A stretch of DNA of 18,228 nt, from contig JANQEY010000037.1 in NCBI GenBank assembly GCA_028278125.1, positions 1 through 18,228 of the forward strand, read 5' to 3'. Position numbers and translations under genes: made by a program. The DNA comes from a bacterium (GTDB lineage: Bacteria; Electryoneota; Electryoneia; Electryoneales; Electryoneaceae). The notes under the pieces were generated by a model. It was not told where the DNA came from and searched no databases. It worked only from the letters and a program-made list of their open reading frames with translations. Positions 7,518 to 14,206 of this stretch are shown in pieces. Numbering within the stretch: the first letter of the stretch is position 1; every line of letters begins with the position of its first letter.

Positions 7518-8882
7518 ATGCATTTGATTGAAGAACCCTATCGCATCAAGTCGGTGGAGTCTTTACGGCAGACCGATAAAACCGAACGCCAACAGATCAT
7601 CAAGGCTGTGGATTACAACATGTTTGCATTGCGTGCCGATGATATTTATATCGATCTGTTAACGGATTCAGGCACATCGTCGATGAGTACCCGTCAATGG
7701 GCGGCATTGATGCACGGAGATGAAAGCTATGCCGGCTCGACTTCGTTTTATCGTTTTGAAGCGGCTGTTAAATCACTGATGCCGTTCCGTCATGTTATCC
7801 CGACGCATCAGGGACGTGCGGCAGAATTTATCCTGAGTCGTTTATTTGGAGGTGATGGCAGGATAACGATCAGTAACACACACTTTGATACCACCCGTGG
7901 GAATTTCGAGGCTAGCGGTGCCAGCGCGTTAGATCTGAATATAGCGGAAAGTCATGATCCGGTTGTTGAACATCCGTTTAAAGGGAATATGGATATCAAA
8001 CGTTTGACGGAAGTACTGACGGCTAAAAAGAATGAGGTGGCACTTGTCATTTTAACATTGACCAATAATGCAGGCGGAGGACAACCGGTTTCTCTGTCGA
8101 ATATAAAAGCGACACACGAGATCTGTCAGCGTTTTGCCATACCGCTTTTTATTGATGGCTGCCGCTTTGCGGAAAATGCCTATTTCATAAAACTGCGTGA
8201 ACAGGGCCAACAACAACGTTCCATCAAAGACATAGTGCAGGAAATATTTTCACTGGCTGATGGTATGACCATGAGCGCAAAAAAAGACGGGCTGGCTAAT
8301 ATTGGTGGCTGGCTGGCGTTAAACGATGATGAACTGGCAATGCAAGCACGTAATCAGCTGATATTGACCGAAGGTTTTCCTACCTATGGTGGTTTGGCGG
8401 GACGTGATCTGGATGCCATAGCCGTCGGTCTGGAAGAAATCATCGATGAGGATTATCTGGCACATCGTATTGCCATGACGGCATACTTCGGCGAGGCTAT
8501 TGCAGCAGTAGGTGTCCCGGTAATGAGACCCTTTGGCGGTCATGCTGTTTTTATAGATGCCGGGGCACTTTTGCCCCATATACCTGCGCTGCAATATCCC
8601 GGACAGGTTTTTTGTGTTGCCTTATATGAAGAGGCTGGGGTACGCGGACTTGAATTCGGTTCGGTGATCTGGGGAAAACGGGTTGATGGTGTTGAAATAC
8701 CGGCAGCGCTGGAATTGGTAAGGCTGGCCCTGCCACGTCGCGTTTATACACGTAGTCATTATGACTATGTCGTTGATTGCGTAGCAAGGATAGCACAACG
8801 ACGTGATAAACTGCAGGGTATGAAGATCATCTGGCAAGCGGAATCCCTGCGACACTTCACAGCAAAGTTTGCCTACGGTTAA
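7518..8882 (+). CDS. tnaA: Tryptophanase-type beta-eliminating lyase (PLP enzyme)
   Basis: This 454-residue protein is collinear with tryptophanase and tyrosine phenol-lyase, fold-type I PLP enzymes that cleave tryptophan to indole, or tyrosine to phenol, plus pyruvate and ammonia. Visible motifs are DIYIDLLTDSGT, GDESYAGS, PTHQGR, GGQPVSL, RFAENAYFIK and the PLP-lysine site MSAKKD (Lys256). Substrate-specificity positions favour tryptophanase: Asp124 (tryptophanase Asp, TPL Thr), Phe380 where TPL has its phenol-binding Arg, and His446 in LRHFTAK (tryptophanase His, TPL Phe). Other parts (EPYRIKSVE, GLAGRD, PRRVYT) read more like TPL. The start at ATG 7518 is supported by GGAGAG at 7506-7511; an upstream TTG at 7494 is unlikely. 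No TnaC-like leader or adjacent Trp permease gene is visible. It is probably controlled by the divergent Lrp-like regulator. Confidence 0.9.
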   Translation: MHLIEEPYRIKSVESLRQTDKTERQQIIKAVDYNMFALRADDIYIDLLTDSGTSSMSTRQWAALMHGDESYAGSTSFYRFEAAVKSLMPFRHVIPTHQGRAAEFILSRLFGGDGRITISNTHFDTTRGNFEASGASALDLNIAESHDPVVEHPFKGNMDIKRLTEVLTAKKNEVALVILTLTNNAGGGQPVSLSNIKATHEICQRFAIPLFIDGCRFAENAYFIKLREQGQQQRSIKDIVQEIFSLADGMTMSAKKDGLANIGGWLALNDDELAMQARNQLILTEGFPTYGGLAGRDLDAIAVGLEEIIDEDYLAHRIAMTAYFGEAIAAVGVPVMRPFGGHAVFIDAGALLPHIPALQYPGQVFCVALYEEAGVRGLEFGSVIWGKRVDGVEIPAALELVRLALPRRVYTRSHYDYVVDCVARIAQRRDKLQGMKIIWQAESLRHFTAKFAYG

Positions 8883-8892
8883 GCAAAGGTAG

Positions 8893-8920
8893 GGGGTCAA
8901 GTCTTTACATATAGTATTTA
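8893..8920 (+). repeat. Solitary RAYT-element end
   Basis: This 28-bp sequence (GGGGTCAAGTCTTTACATAT...TATTTA) matches the left end of the element at 6601 with 3 differences and the reverse complement of its right end (6877-6904) with 2 differences. It lies 10 bases after the tryptophanase stop. No matching right end is visible before the next gene, so it is an orphan end of a decayed element. Confidence 0.75.
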
Positions 8921-8928
8921 GCCTTCTG

Positions 8929-9011
8929 TCAACTGTGGTAATTCCCACAAAACCAGATAAATAATGTTTCACAGCGGAGGATTTTTCCATTAGGGTAGTT
9001 TACATCCTGAG
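8929..9011 (+). repeat. 83-bp direct repeat, copy 2
   Basis: This is identical to 6511-6593 except at three positions and in the same orientation, 2,418 bases downstream. Here TGTGG TAATTC CCACA forms a perfect 5-bp hairpin near the start. It directly follows the orphan RAYT end. With copy 1 it frames the Lrp-tryptophanase pair and is a possible substrate for recombination. Confidence 0.85.
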
Positions 9012-9133
9012 CAATATATAAAAGAGGATTCGGAGCAGGGATAGGATGACTTTCTCCGATGTTAAAAAATAACACGACCTGAGCGCTGGCATAAAGAATA
9101 GAATAAACTCAACCCATACCAAGGAGGGTAACC

Positions 9134-9211
9134 ATGGCAAGACCGTCAAGGACAGCATTTCCCGGAGTGCTTTATCAGATAGATCAGGTTCCGCGTCGAT
9201 TGAATAATTGA
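9134..9211 (+). pseudogene. N-terminal fragment of a second RAYT transposase
   Basis: AAGGAGG at 9121-9127 precedes ATG 9134, which opens a 25-codon frame: MARPSRTAFPGVLYQIDQVP and a short tail. MARPxRxxFPGxLYQ is the signature N-terminus of RAYT-type Y1 transposases. The frame stops at 9209-9211, and nothing recognisable of the catalytic domain follows. The sequence differs from the fragment at 6701, so it descends from a different RAYT lineage. The intact ribosome-binding site could still allow translation of a 25-residue peptide. Confidence 0.6.
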
Positions 9212-9230
9212 AATAAAGGGGTGTTATAAT
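9200..9230 (+). promoter_or_regulatory. Possible sigma-70 promoter for the ABC/pilin cluster
   Basis: A perfect -10 box TATAAT at 9225-9230 lies about 31 bases upstream of the permease ATG. The best -35-like hexamer is TTGAAT at 9200-9205 with a rather long 19-base spacer. The -35 would lie inside the RAYT remnant, so the cluster's promoter may have been partly donated by the mobile element. Moderate support for the -10, weak for the -35. Confidence 0.4.
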
Positions 9231-9261
9231 TCCCAAATTCGATCGACATTGATCCTTTTGA

Positions 9262-10026
9262 ATGAACGCTATCCATACGATTTCCCGCTATACGTTCCTT
9301 GAAGCGGTACGTAACAGACTGTTTATTTTGCTCGTTATTGTCTTGATCTGTATTTTGGGTTTGACGGAATTCATCGGGGAACTGGCGATTACCGAAACCA
9401 GACAGACACAGGGAGCCGTGTTGGGTGCCGGTCTCAGGCTGTTTTCGGTCTGTATTGTCAGCCTGTTTGTGATCACCACGATGGTCAGGGAGTTTAATGA
9501 TAAAGGATTTGAGATGTTATTATCGTTACCCATACCACGAGCATCCTATTATTGTGGAAAGCTTCTGGGGTTTTTTTGTCTATCCATTGCTATCGCTGCA
9601 GCGGCGGGGATTATCCTGCTTTTGTACAGTCAAACAGATTTTATACTGCTGTGGTCTTTCTCCCTCCTGTGTGAGCTGCTGATAATTATTTCTTTGAGTT
9701 TATTATGCGTGTTTACCTTCAGCAACATAACGGTTGCCTTCATGGTGGTAATGGCATTTTATTTATTATCAAGAAGCATGTATGCCATACAGTTGATCAG
9801 TGACAGTCCTATCCTTGAGGTTGACACGTTTTCCCGGGAAGTGATGAATTTTATGATTGATGCGATAGCCTTTTTACTGCCGGAGTTGAATATTTTTACA
9901 AACAGCAGCTGGTTAACATATGGAGTGGAGGTTCACCAGTTGTTGCCTGTCCTCGTACAGACCATCATTTATCTTATACTCCTCGTTTCGGCAGGCATGT
10001 TTGATCTGTACAGAAAAAACTTTTAG
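9262..10026 (+). CDS. ABC-2 type transporter permease
   Basis: The protein has 254 residues with about six hydrophobic segments: near 21-40 (FILLVIVLICILGL), 60-75 (RLFSVCIVSLFVI), 100-125, 130-155, 160-175 and 230-250. The N-terminal amphipathic start (TISRYTFLEAVRNRLF) followed by helix 1, and the cytoplasmic loop MVREFNDKGFEMLLSLPIPR with YYCGKLLG, are typical of ABC-2 family permeases, where this loop contacts the ATPase. It should form the membrane part of an exporter with the ATPase encoded at 11619-12338. The substrate is unknown. The next gene starts 5 bases after its stop, so they are co-transcribed. The start ATG 9262 is the first in frame; no strong Shine-Dalgarno is seen. Confidence 0.85.
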   Translation: MNAIHTISRYTFLEAVRNRLFILLVIVLICILGLTEFIGELAITETRQTQGAVLGAGLRLFSVCIVSLFVITTMVREFNDKGFEMLLSLPIPRASYYCGKLLGFFCLSIAIAAAAGIILLLYSQTDFILLWSFSLLCELLIIISLSLLCVFTFSNITVAFMVVMAFYLLSRSMYAIQLISDSPILEVDTFSREVMNFMIDAIAFLLPELNIFTNSSWLTYGVEVHQLLPVLVQTIIYLILLVSAGMFDLYRKNF

Positions 10027-10031
10027 AACTG

Positions 10032-10748
10032 ATGCGATTCGGAGACAACATCTTTATCACAAAAGAACGGCCTGTTAAGGTTGTTCCGAAAGCCGTCATG
10101 GTGTTACTTGTGACAGCCTTGGTCCTGCAGATCAACTGGCATGCTCATCGCCCTTCTGCCTCGGTCAGGATATCAAGCTTGCCGGAACCACCGCACACCC
10201 TGTTGTTACAGGCTTTTAGTCTGGGGGAACAGGTCACCCTGTCCCGCTTATTAATGCTCTGGCTGCAGTCCTTTGATTATCAGCCGGGTATCAGTATTCC
10301 GTTTAAGGATCTTGATTATTCCAGGGTGATCGCGTGGCTGGATGTGATTTTGACACTCGATAGCCATTCAGGTTATCCGTTACTTTCCGCCAGCCGGCTT
10401 TACAGCCAGGTTCCCGACCCTGATAAGAAACGACAGATGCTGGAATTTGTTTATGATAAATATCTTGAAGATCCCGATAGCAGGTGGATGTGGATGGCTC
10501 ATGCCGTTTATGTTGCCAAACATAATATAAAAGATCCTGAACTGGCGTATAAATATGCAAAAGCACTTCGCGTATATACGACGAAAGAAACAGCGCCTTC
10601 CTGGGCCAGACAGATGGAGTTATTTGTGCTTGAGGAACTGGGTGATATCGAAGGAGCCAGAATTTTGTTGGGCGGGTTGCTGGAAAGCGGGGTGATTAAG
10701 GATGCTAATGAATTAACATTTTTACAAGGGAGGCTCGATGATAAATGA
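10032..10748 (+). CDS. Membrane-anchored TPR-like protein of unknown function
   Basis: The protein has 238 residues. A single hydrophobic segment near residues 21-36 (AVMVLLVTALVLQINW) anchors it in the inner membrane with the bulk probably periplasmic. The rest is helical, with TPR-like pairs: SRVIAWLDVILTLDSHSGYP, KKRQMLEFVYDKYLEDPDSR, WMAHAVYVAKHNIKDPELAY, MELFVLEELGDIEGARILL. TPR proteins are usually scaffolds for protein complexes. Its position between the ABC-2 permease and a prepilin gene suggests a bridging or assembly role for this small locus (inference). No catalytic motif is visible. The spacing to the permease gene is 5 bases, and its end overlaps a possible 24-codon ORF. Confidence 0.7.
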   Translation: MRFGDNIFITKERPVKVVPKAVMVLLVTALVLQINWHAHRPSASVRISSLPEPPHTLLLQAFSLGEQVTLSRLLMLWLQSFDYQPGISIPFKDLDYSRVIAWLDVILTLDSHSGYPLLSASRLYSQVPDPDKKRQMLEFVYDKYLEDPDSRWMWMAHAVYVAKHNIKDPELAYKYAKALRVYTTKETAPSWARQMELFVLEELGDIEGARILLGGLLESGVIKDANELTFLQGRLDDK

Positions 10749-10812
10749 AGTGGAACAGATTATTTTGAAATCACTATGCTGTCTGCTGGTTATAACGACA
10801 AAACACTATTAA
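10738..10812 (+). CDS. Possible 24-residue small ORF with strong ribosome-binding site
   Basis: AAGGGAGG at 10726-10733 lies 4 bases before ATG 10738, one of the best Shine-Dalgarno sequences in the window. The frame overlaps the last 11 bases of the TPR-like gene and ends with TAA at 10810-10812, 17 bases before the prepilin ATG. The product (MINEVEQIILKSLCC, then LLVITTKHY) has a short hydrophobic core with a Cys pair. It may be a real small membrane peptide, a coupling device for prepilin translation, or chance. Homology cannot be judged from sequence alone. Confidence 0.3.
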   Translation: MINEVEQIILKSLCCLLVITTKHY

Positions 10813-10829
10813 TAAGGAGAAGTTGATTC

Positions 10830-11612
10830 ATGAAAAAGGAAAAGCAAAAAGGGTTTACGTTGGTGGAGATCACGATTGTATTAATCGTTATCGGATTACT
10901 ATTGGCCGGTGTGTTAAGGGGCCAGCAACTAATGAATAGTGCCAGGGTACGGAACCTGGCGGATCAGAGTTCCGGGATACAGGTTGCATATTATAATTTT
11001 TTTGATCGATTCAGAAATCTGCCTGGTGATATGACCTGTACAGCGGCTACTACGGCTGTCGGGATTGGCGTAAGTCCCAGCGGTACCGCATGTACGATTA
11101 ATGTCGGTGGTGATGCAAACGGCAGGATCGACTCCGTCACCGAGGCCGCAGCGGTATGGGCACATCTATCTGTCGCCGGCTTTCTTACCGGCATTTATGA
11201 CGGATTGGTTGCCGATGATTCCGCATCACCTGCTGCTGCGACCTATGCTGCCACGGTATCGAATAATGGCGTCCCGGCAAACGCCTTTCAAGGAGCGATT
11301 ATGCTTGCTCACAGCCATGATTATGTAAAGGGTAATGCGCGGGATTCCTTTGTTCGATTGACCTATTCCTTCGGCGGGAAAGTCCCTGCGGCGCTATTAC
11401 GGGATCTGGATCAAAAGCTGGATGACGGTATTGCCGGCTCCGGTCTGATACGCTCTGCTTCGGAGGCGACTGATGCGGCTGTTGCCCAGGGGACATTCGG
11501 TGCTGTCAGTGATTATACGGCCGGTGACGATGATTGTCTGGATGATGCTGACCCTGCACAATGGAATGTGGATAGTGCCAATCAAACCTGTAATGCGATT
11601 TTTCTGTATTAA
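10830..11612 (+). CDS. Prepilin-like protein in the ABC-exporter cluster
   Basis: A 260-residue protein with a short basic leader (MKKEKQKG) and the canonical prepilin motif FTLVEITIVLIVIGLLLAGVL: cleavage after Gly and Glu at mature position 5 are as expected. The head follows the common pseudopilin pattern (ARVRNLADQSSGIQVAYYNF, RFRNLPGD) and has a C-terminal region with Cys residues (DDDCLDDADP, NQTCNAIF) and a Ca-binding-like acidic DANGRIDS segment. AAGGAGA upstream of ATG 10830 is a good ribosome-binding site. It lies between the TPR-like gene and the ABC ATPase gene, 6 bases before the latter, so all are one transcription unit. Assembly would need prepilin peptidase and an assembly ATPase encoded elsewhere. 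Confidence 0.85.
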   Translation: MKKEKQKGFTLVEITIVLIVIGLLLAGVLRGQQLMNSARVRNLADQSSGIQVAYYNFFDRFRNLPGDMTCTAATTAVGIGVSPSGTACTINVGGDANGRIDSVTEAAAVWAHLSVAGFLTGIYDGLVADDSASPAAATYAATVSNNGVPANAFQGAIMLAHSHDYVKGNARDSFVRLTYSFGGKVPAALLRDLDQKLDDGIAGSGLIRSASEATDAAVAQGTFGAVSDYTAGDDDCLDDADPAQWNVDSANQTCNAIFLY

Positions 11613-11618
11613 TAAGGT

Positions 11619-12338
11619 ATGTCCTCGCAAGCCGTAGTTTTCAAAGATGTCAGTAAATCCTATGGTGAGCGGCGGGTTTTATCCGGGATCAATCTGACAG
11701 TTTCGAAGGGCGAATATCTTGGTTTGATCGGTGTCAACGGTGCCGGGAAAACGACCTTGATAAAATCCATGCTGGATTTGACTTTGCCTGAATCCGGCTC
11801 AATTGCCATCTTTGAAGCGTCGTCTGCAACCACAAATGCCAGAAGCCGTCTGGCATATCTTCCGGAGAGGTTCACCCCGCCTTATTATCTGACCGGCCGG
11901 GATTTTCTGGATTATATGGCACGGCTTTATCAGCGGTCATATGAGCCGGATGAGATCGAGCATATATTGACAATACTGGATCTTGATTTTTCCGCATTAA
12001 AAAGGTCGGTCAGGGTTTTTTCCAAAGGCATGTCGCAAAAATTGGGGCTCGCGGCCTGTCTTCTAAGTAACAAAGAGTTGTTGGTTATGGATGAACCTAT
12101 GAGCGGCCTGGATCCGAAAGCCAGGGCCTTTTTGAAACAGCATTTGGCAGAGCTCAAAAAGATCGGTAAGACCGTATTTTTCAGTACGCATTTACTCACG
12201 GATGTCGAGTCACTTTGTGACAGGGTAGCTGTTTTGCATGAAGGACAAATCCGCTTTGTAGGTTCTCCTGCTGAATGTTGTCGCTATTTCCAAACAGATA
12301 ATTTTGAGGAAGCTTACCTTAGTTGTGTAGGCGCATAA
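11619..12338 (+). CDS. ABC transporter ATP-binding protein (ABC-2 exporter)
   Basis: The protein has 239 residues with all nucleotide-binding motifs: Walker A GVNGAGKTT (38-46), signature FSKGMSQKL (134-142; GMSQ in place of the usual SGGQ, common in the ABC-2/NatA group), Walker B LLVMDEP (154-160), D-loop GLDP (163-166) and the switch His191 (STH). It should energise the permease encoded at 9262-10026, although three frames, including a prepilin gene, separate the two. AAGG in the 6-base gap after the prepilin stop is the likely ribosome-binding site. The substrate is unknown; family members export polysaccharides, lipids, peptides or act in membrane-protein maturation. It is probably the last gene of the cluster, since the next gene is convergent. 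Confidence 0.9.
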   Translation: MSSQAVVFKDVSKSYGERRVLSGINLTVSKGEYLGLIGVNGAGKTTLIKSMLDLTLPESGSIAIFEASSATTNARSRLAYLPERFTPPYYLTGRDFLDYMARLYQRSYEPDEIEHILTILDLDFSALKRSVRVFSKGMSQKLGLAACLLSNKELLVMDEPMSGLDPKARAFLKQHLAELKKIGKTVFFSTHLLTDVESLCDRVAVLHEGQIRFVGSPAECCRYFQTDNFEEAYLSCVGA

Positions 12339-12368
12339 GATGGGGTACGGGCACGTCTTGCAGGATTA

Positions 12369-12830
12369 TTAGCTAACGCGCTTAATGAGATCATCCAATA
12401 CTTCCGTAGCTCTGTTATGGATTCCGACGTGCTTACTTTCGCGTGGACCCGCAATATTAAGTATGCGGATTCGGTGCTTGTACAGCCAATGGACGATCCC
12501 ATCAATATCTATGCTTTTATCGAGATCGATTATCAGACATGGTTTGTGGTGTGATTTCGCGGCCTTGATAGTCAATGCAGTACCCCCTTCAGGCCGACCC
12601 GGGTTTAAAATCAGTGTTCCATCCGAGTCCCTGACATTCCATTCCGTACGTATGGCGTAATCGGAAGCAGCTGTTTCATCCAGTGCGTATTTGGTATCGA
12701 TGGGGCCATCTTCAGCGCGTCTGCCTGCCGGGCACCAGCCGCCGTGGGGAATATTATTGATGAGAGCCGTATCCAGTGCTGCACGATCAACACCGGTTTG
12801 TCCGCCGGAGATTATCTTGTCAATCATCAT
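12369..12830 (-). CDS. YpsA-like putative molybdenum carrier protein
   Basis: The protein has 153 residues and starts with a Rossmann-type nucleotide-binding motif (KIISGGQTGVDRAALDTAL) followed by PHGGWCPAGRRAEDG and, later, GTLILNPGRPEGGTALTIK. These are the hallmarks of the small proteins annotated as putative molybdenum carriers, related to the YpsA/LOG superfamily. The molybdenum annotation comes from structure-based resemblance to a Moco carrier and is not proven; it may bind a nucleotide or nucleotide-linked ligand. The full family length is present. The start overlaps the end of a small upstream ORF by 11 bases, indicating coupling; the next in-frame ATG (12827) is an alternative start. 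It converges with the ABC ATPase gene. Confidence 0.85.
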   Translation of the reverse strand: MMIDKIISGGQTGVDRAALDTALINNIPHGGWCPAGRRAEDGPIDTKYALDETAASDYAIRTEWNVRDSDGTLILNPGRPEGGTALTIKAAKSHHKPCLIIDLDKSIDIDGIVHWLYKHRIRILNIAGPRESKHVGIHNRATEVLDDLIKRVS

Positions 12831-13038
12831 TCCAAGCTTTCTTTACCATCACTAACTGGGGGTAAGTCAGATTAACGGCGTCCGAACTTGCCCGCCGACG
12901 ACTTAATGACGCGATGAGGCATTCTTCAAATTCTGCATGTTGCTGATTATAAAGCCATTCGGGTAAAATCCATGAAAATTTTTCCGGAATTGATGTGCAG
13001 GTATTTAGCACGTGTATGACAGATAATTTTTTTTTCAT
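12820..13038 (-). CDS. Small hypothetical protein coupled to the YpsA-like gene
   Basis: A 72-residue frame (MKKKLSVIHVLNTCTSIPEK, then FSWILPEWLYNQQHAEFEEC) with a rather basic middle (SLSRRRASS). I do not recognise a family. Evidence that it is real: its stop overlaps the start of the YpsA-like gene (translational coupling), and no other frame explains the region. Against: no Shine-Dalgarno is visible upstream of ATG 13038. The N-terminus is not a convincing signal peptide. Confidence 0.45.
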   Translation of the reverse strand: MKKKLSVIHVLNTCTSIPEKFSWILPEWLYNQQHAEFEECLIASLSRRRASSDAVNLTYPQLVMVKKAWNDD

Positions 13039-13077
13039 ATTTTATTAATTATTGTTTTTTCATCCACTTACACAGCA

Positions 13078-13119
13078 ATTTTACTGTTAAAGATAGACCG
13101 GATTTTACCGTTAAAGATA
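13078..13119. repeat. Tandem 18-bp direct repeats upstream of rsd
   Basis: ATTTTAC(T/C)GTTAAAGATA occurs at 13078-13095 and 13102-13119, spaced 24 bases start to start, with 17 of 18 positions identical. They lie about 100-140 bases upstream of rsd/algQ and about 40-80 bases upstream of the divergent small ORF. They may be an operator for one or both. Confidence 0.4.
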
Positions 13120-13215
13120 AAAGTGAAGAGGCTTTGAAACTAATTGGAAACACGACGGATCTTGTAATCGGGTCAGGAGCCTGATAAAAAGTACGCTGTG
13201 ACACAGGGAGTAATC

Positions 13216-13683
13216 ATGACAAACGAACAAAAATCTATCAAAGACCGGCGCGGTAAAACTTCAGAACTCATCGATCATATGCTGATTGAACGCAATCAGC
13301 TGTTAGCCTTGCTACTCCAGGTTTCAGGTATTGATCCTGAAGAAACCAGTGAACCCGATAAAGAATTACTGAATGAATTTTGCCAGTTACTGGTTGATTA
13401 TATTGCCGCCGGTCATTTCGGTCTGTATGAGCGGATTGTCAAAAAGACAGAACGGCGCAAAAGCGTTGCTGATCTTGCCATAAAGGTATATCCAAAGATC
13501 GATGAAACAACACAATATGTGCTCTCTTTTAATGAAAAATACGATTTGAATAATCAGACCCTTGATCTGTCTTGTATTCAGGAGGATTTATCCAAGCTGG
13601 GTGAAGAGTTAACCAGCCGGATTGAGCTGGAAGATCAATTGATTAATCAGTTGTTTGAGTCCGCTGACACCGTCAGCGTCTAA
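13216..13683 (+). CDS. rsd: Rsd/AlgQ-family anti-sigma-70 factor
   Basis: The protein has 155 residues, the normal length. The family core is FCQLLVDYIAAGHFGLYE (55-72), followed by a helical bundle with DLAIKVYPKIDETTQYVLSF and a C-terminal SRIELEDQLI segment. Rsd in E. coli and AlgQ in Pseudomonas bind the housekeeping sigma-70 and shift RNA polymerase toward alternative sigma factors in stationary phase; AlgQ also influences alginate genes. The start at ATG 13216 is chosen for AGGGAG at 13205-13210; an in-frame GTG at 13198 lacks support. It is a single gene, with neighbours on the opposite strand on both sides. Direct repeats upstream may be regulatory. An algZR-like pair lies 3 kb away, but no direct link is shown. 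Confidence 0.9.
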   Translation: MTNEQKSIKDRRGKTSELIDHMLIERNQLLALLLQVSGIDPEETSEPDKELLNEFCQLLVDYIAAGHFGLYERIVKKTERRKSVADLAIKVYPKIDETTQYVLSFNEKYDLNNQTLDLSCIQEDLSKLGEELTSRIELEDQLINQLFESADTVSV

Positions 13684-13701
13684 CCGGTTTCTCTGTTTTT
13701 T
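13662..13701 (+). terminator. Possible rsd terminator hairpin
   Basis: CGCTGAC ACC GTCAGCG (13662-13678) is a perfect 7-bp hairpin covering the last codons of rsd; a T-rich tract with six Ts (about 13696-13701) follows 18 bases later. The distance to the T tract is larger than usual, so this may be weak or serve only as a 3'-end stabiliser. Confidence 0.3.
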
Positions 13702-13721
13702 CCTTAATCCTGTCTGTTCAC

Positions 13722-14183
13722 CTATGGTGATAATTCCGCTGCCCTGTGTTTTGCCTTAATGTAATCCTGGTGGGGAATGTATAATAAATCAGCGATTTTC
13801 CGGACGAAATATTCTTCATATTTATCAATAGTCATATCCGCAAAAGCAACCTGCCAGAGCAATTCAACAATTCTGATACGTTCGTCGAGAGACATCTTAT
13901 CATTGATTAAACGGGTGAATTCATATAGCGAAACGGAATGATCAACTTCTTGTTTTGCCAGTTCAATGATGGTCTGCACATCAGTCTCAGGCAGATGAAA
14001 CACTTTTTTTAAAGCATCTTCAATGACCTTACGCTCATCATCTTGTATCTCCGAGTCAGCGAGACTGATTTCCAGCATCAATACGGCCGCTGCCAGTTCC
14101 AGGCTGGAAGTATCGGAAACAGTATTCGTCCGGGCATCGACGGGAAACTGGGATTCGAAGAAATCCTTAAGTGTTTTCAGCAT
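13722..14183 (-). CDS. TerB-like (COG4103-type) protein
   Basis: A 153-residue, all-helical protein. LELAAAVLMLEISLADSEI, DDERKVIEDALKKVF, and RIVELLWQVAFADMTIDKYE are the two acidic helical repeats typical of TerB-like domains, which resemble the N-terminal domain of DnaJ-associated TerB/YjaG-type proteins; acidic residues (DSEIQDDE, DMTIDKYEE) could bind metal. Family members occur in tellurite-resistance and stress loci, but this single-gene cytoplasmic type has no established function. It lies 23 bases downstream of hspQ on the same strand, so the two are probably one operon, which would put it with protein-stress genes. No strong ribosome-binding site is visible. Confidence 0.8.
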   Translation of the reverse strand: MLKTLKDFFESQFPVDARTNTVSDTSSLELAAAVLMLEISLADSEIQDDERKVIEDALKKVFHLPETDVQTIIELAKQEVDHSVSLYEFTRLINDKMSLDERIRIVELLWQVAFADMTIDKYEEYFVRKIADLLYIPHQDYIKAKHRAAELSP

Positions 14184-14206
14184 AGTAGATTGATATGGGG
14201 TATGTA

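Larger units (their letters stand above)
9012..9261. other. Gene-free stretch before the ABC permease
   Basis: Apart from the RAYT fragment (9134-9211) and a possible promoter (9200-9230), I see no complete gene. A weak dyad (CGGAG at about 9031 and CTCCG at about 9054) might be a REP-like remnant. Confidence 0.4.

Noticed and set aside
9000..9236. Minus-strand 78-codon frame between the tryptophanase gene and the ABC permease
   Set aside because: It covers the 83-bp repeat end and the RAYT fragment on the opposite strand; the product shows no family features and no ribosome-binding site.
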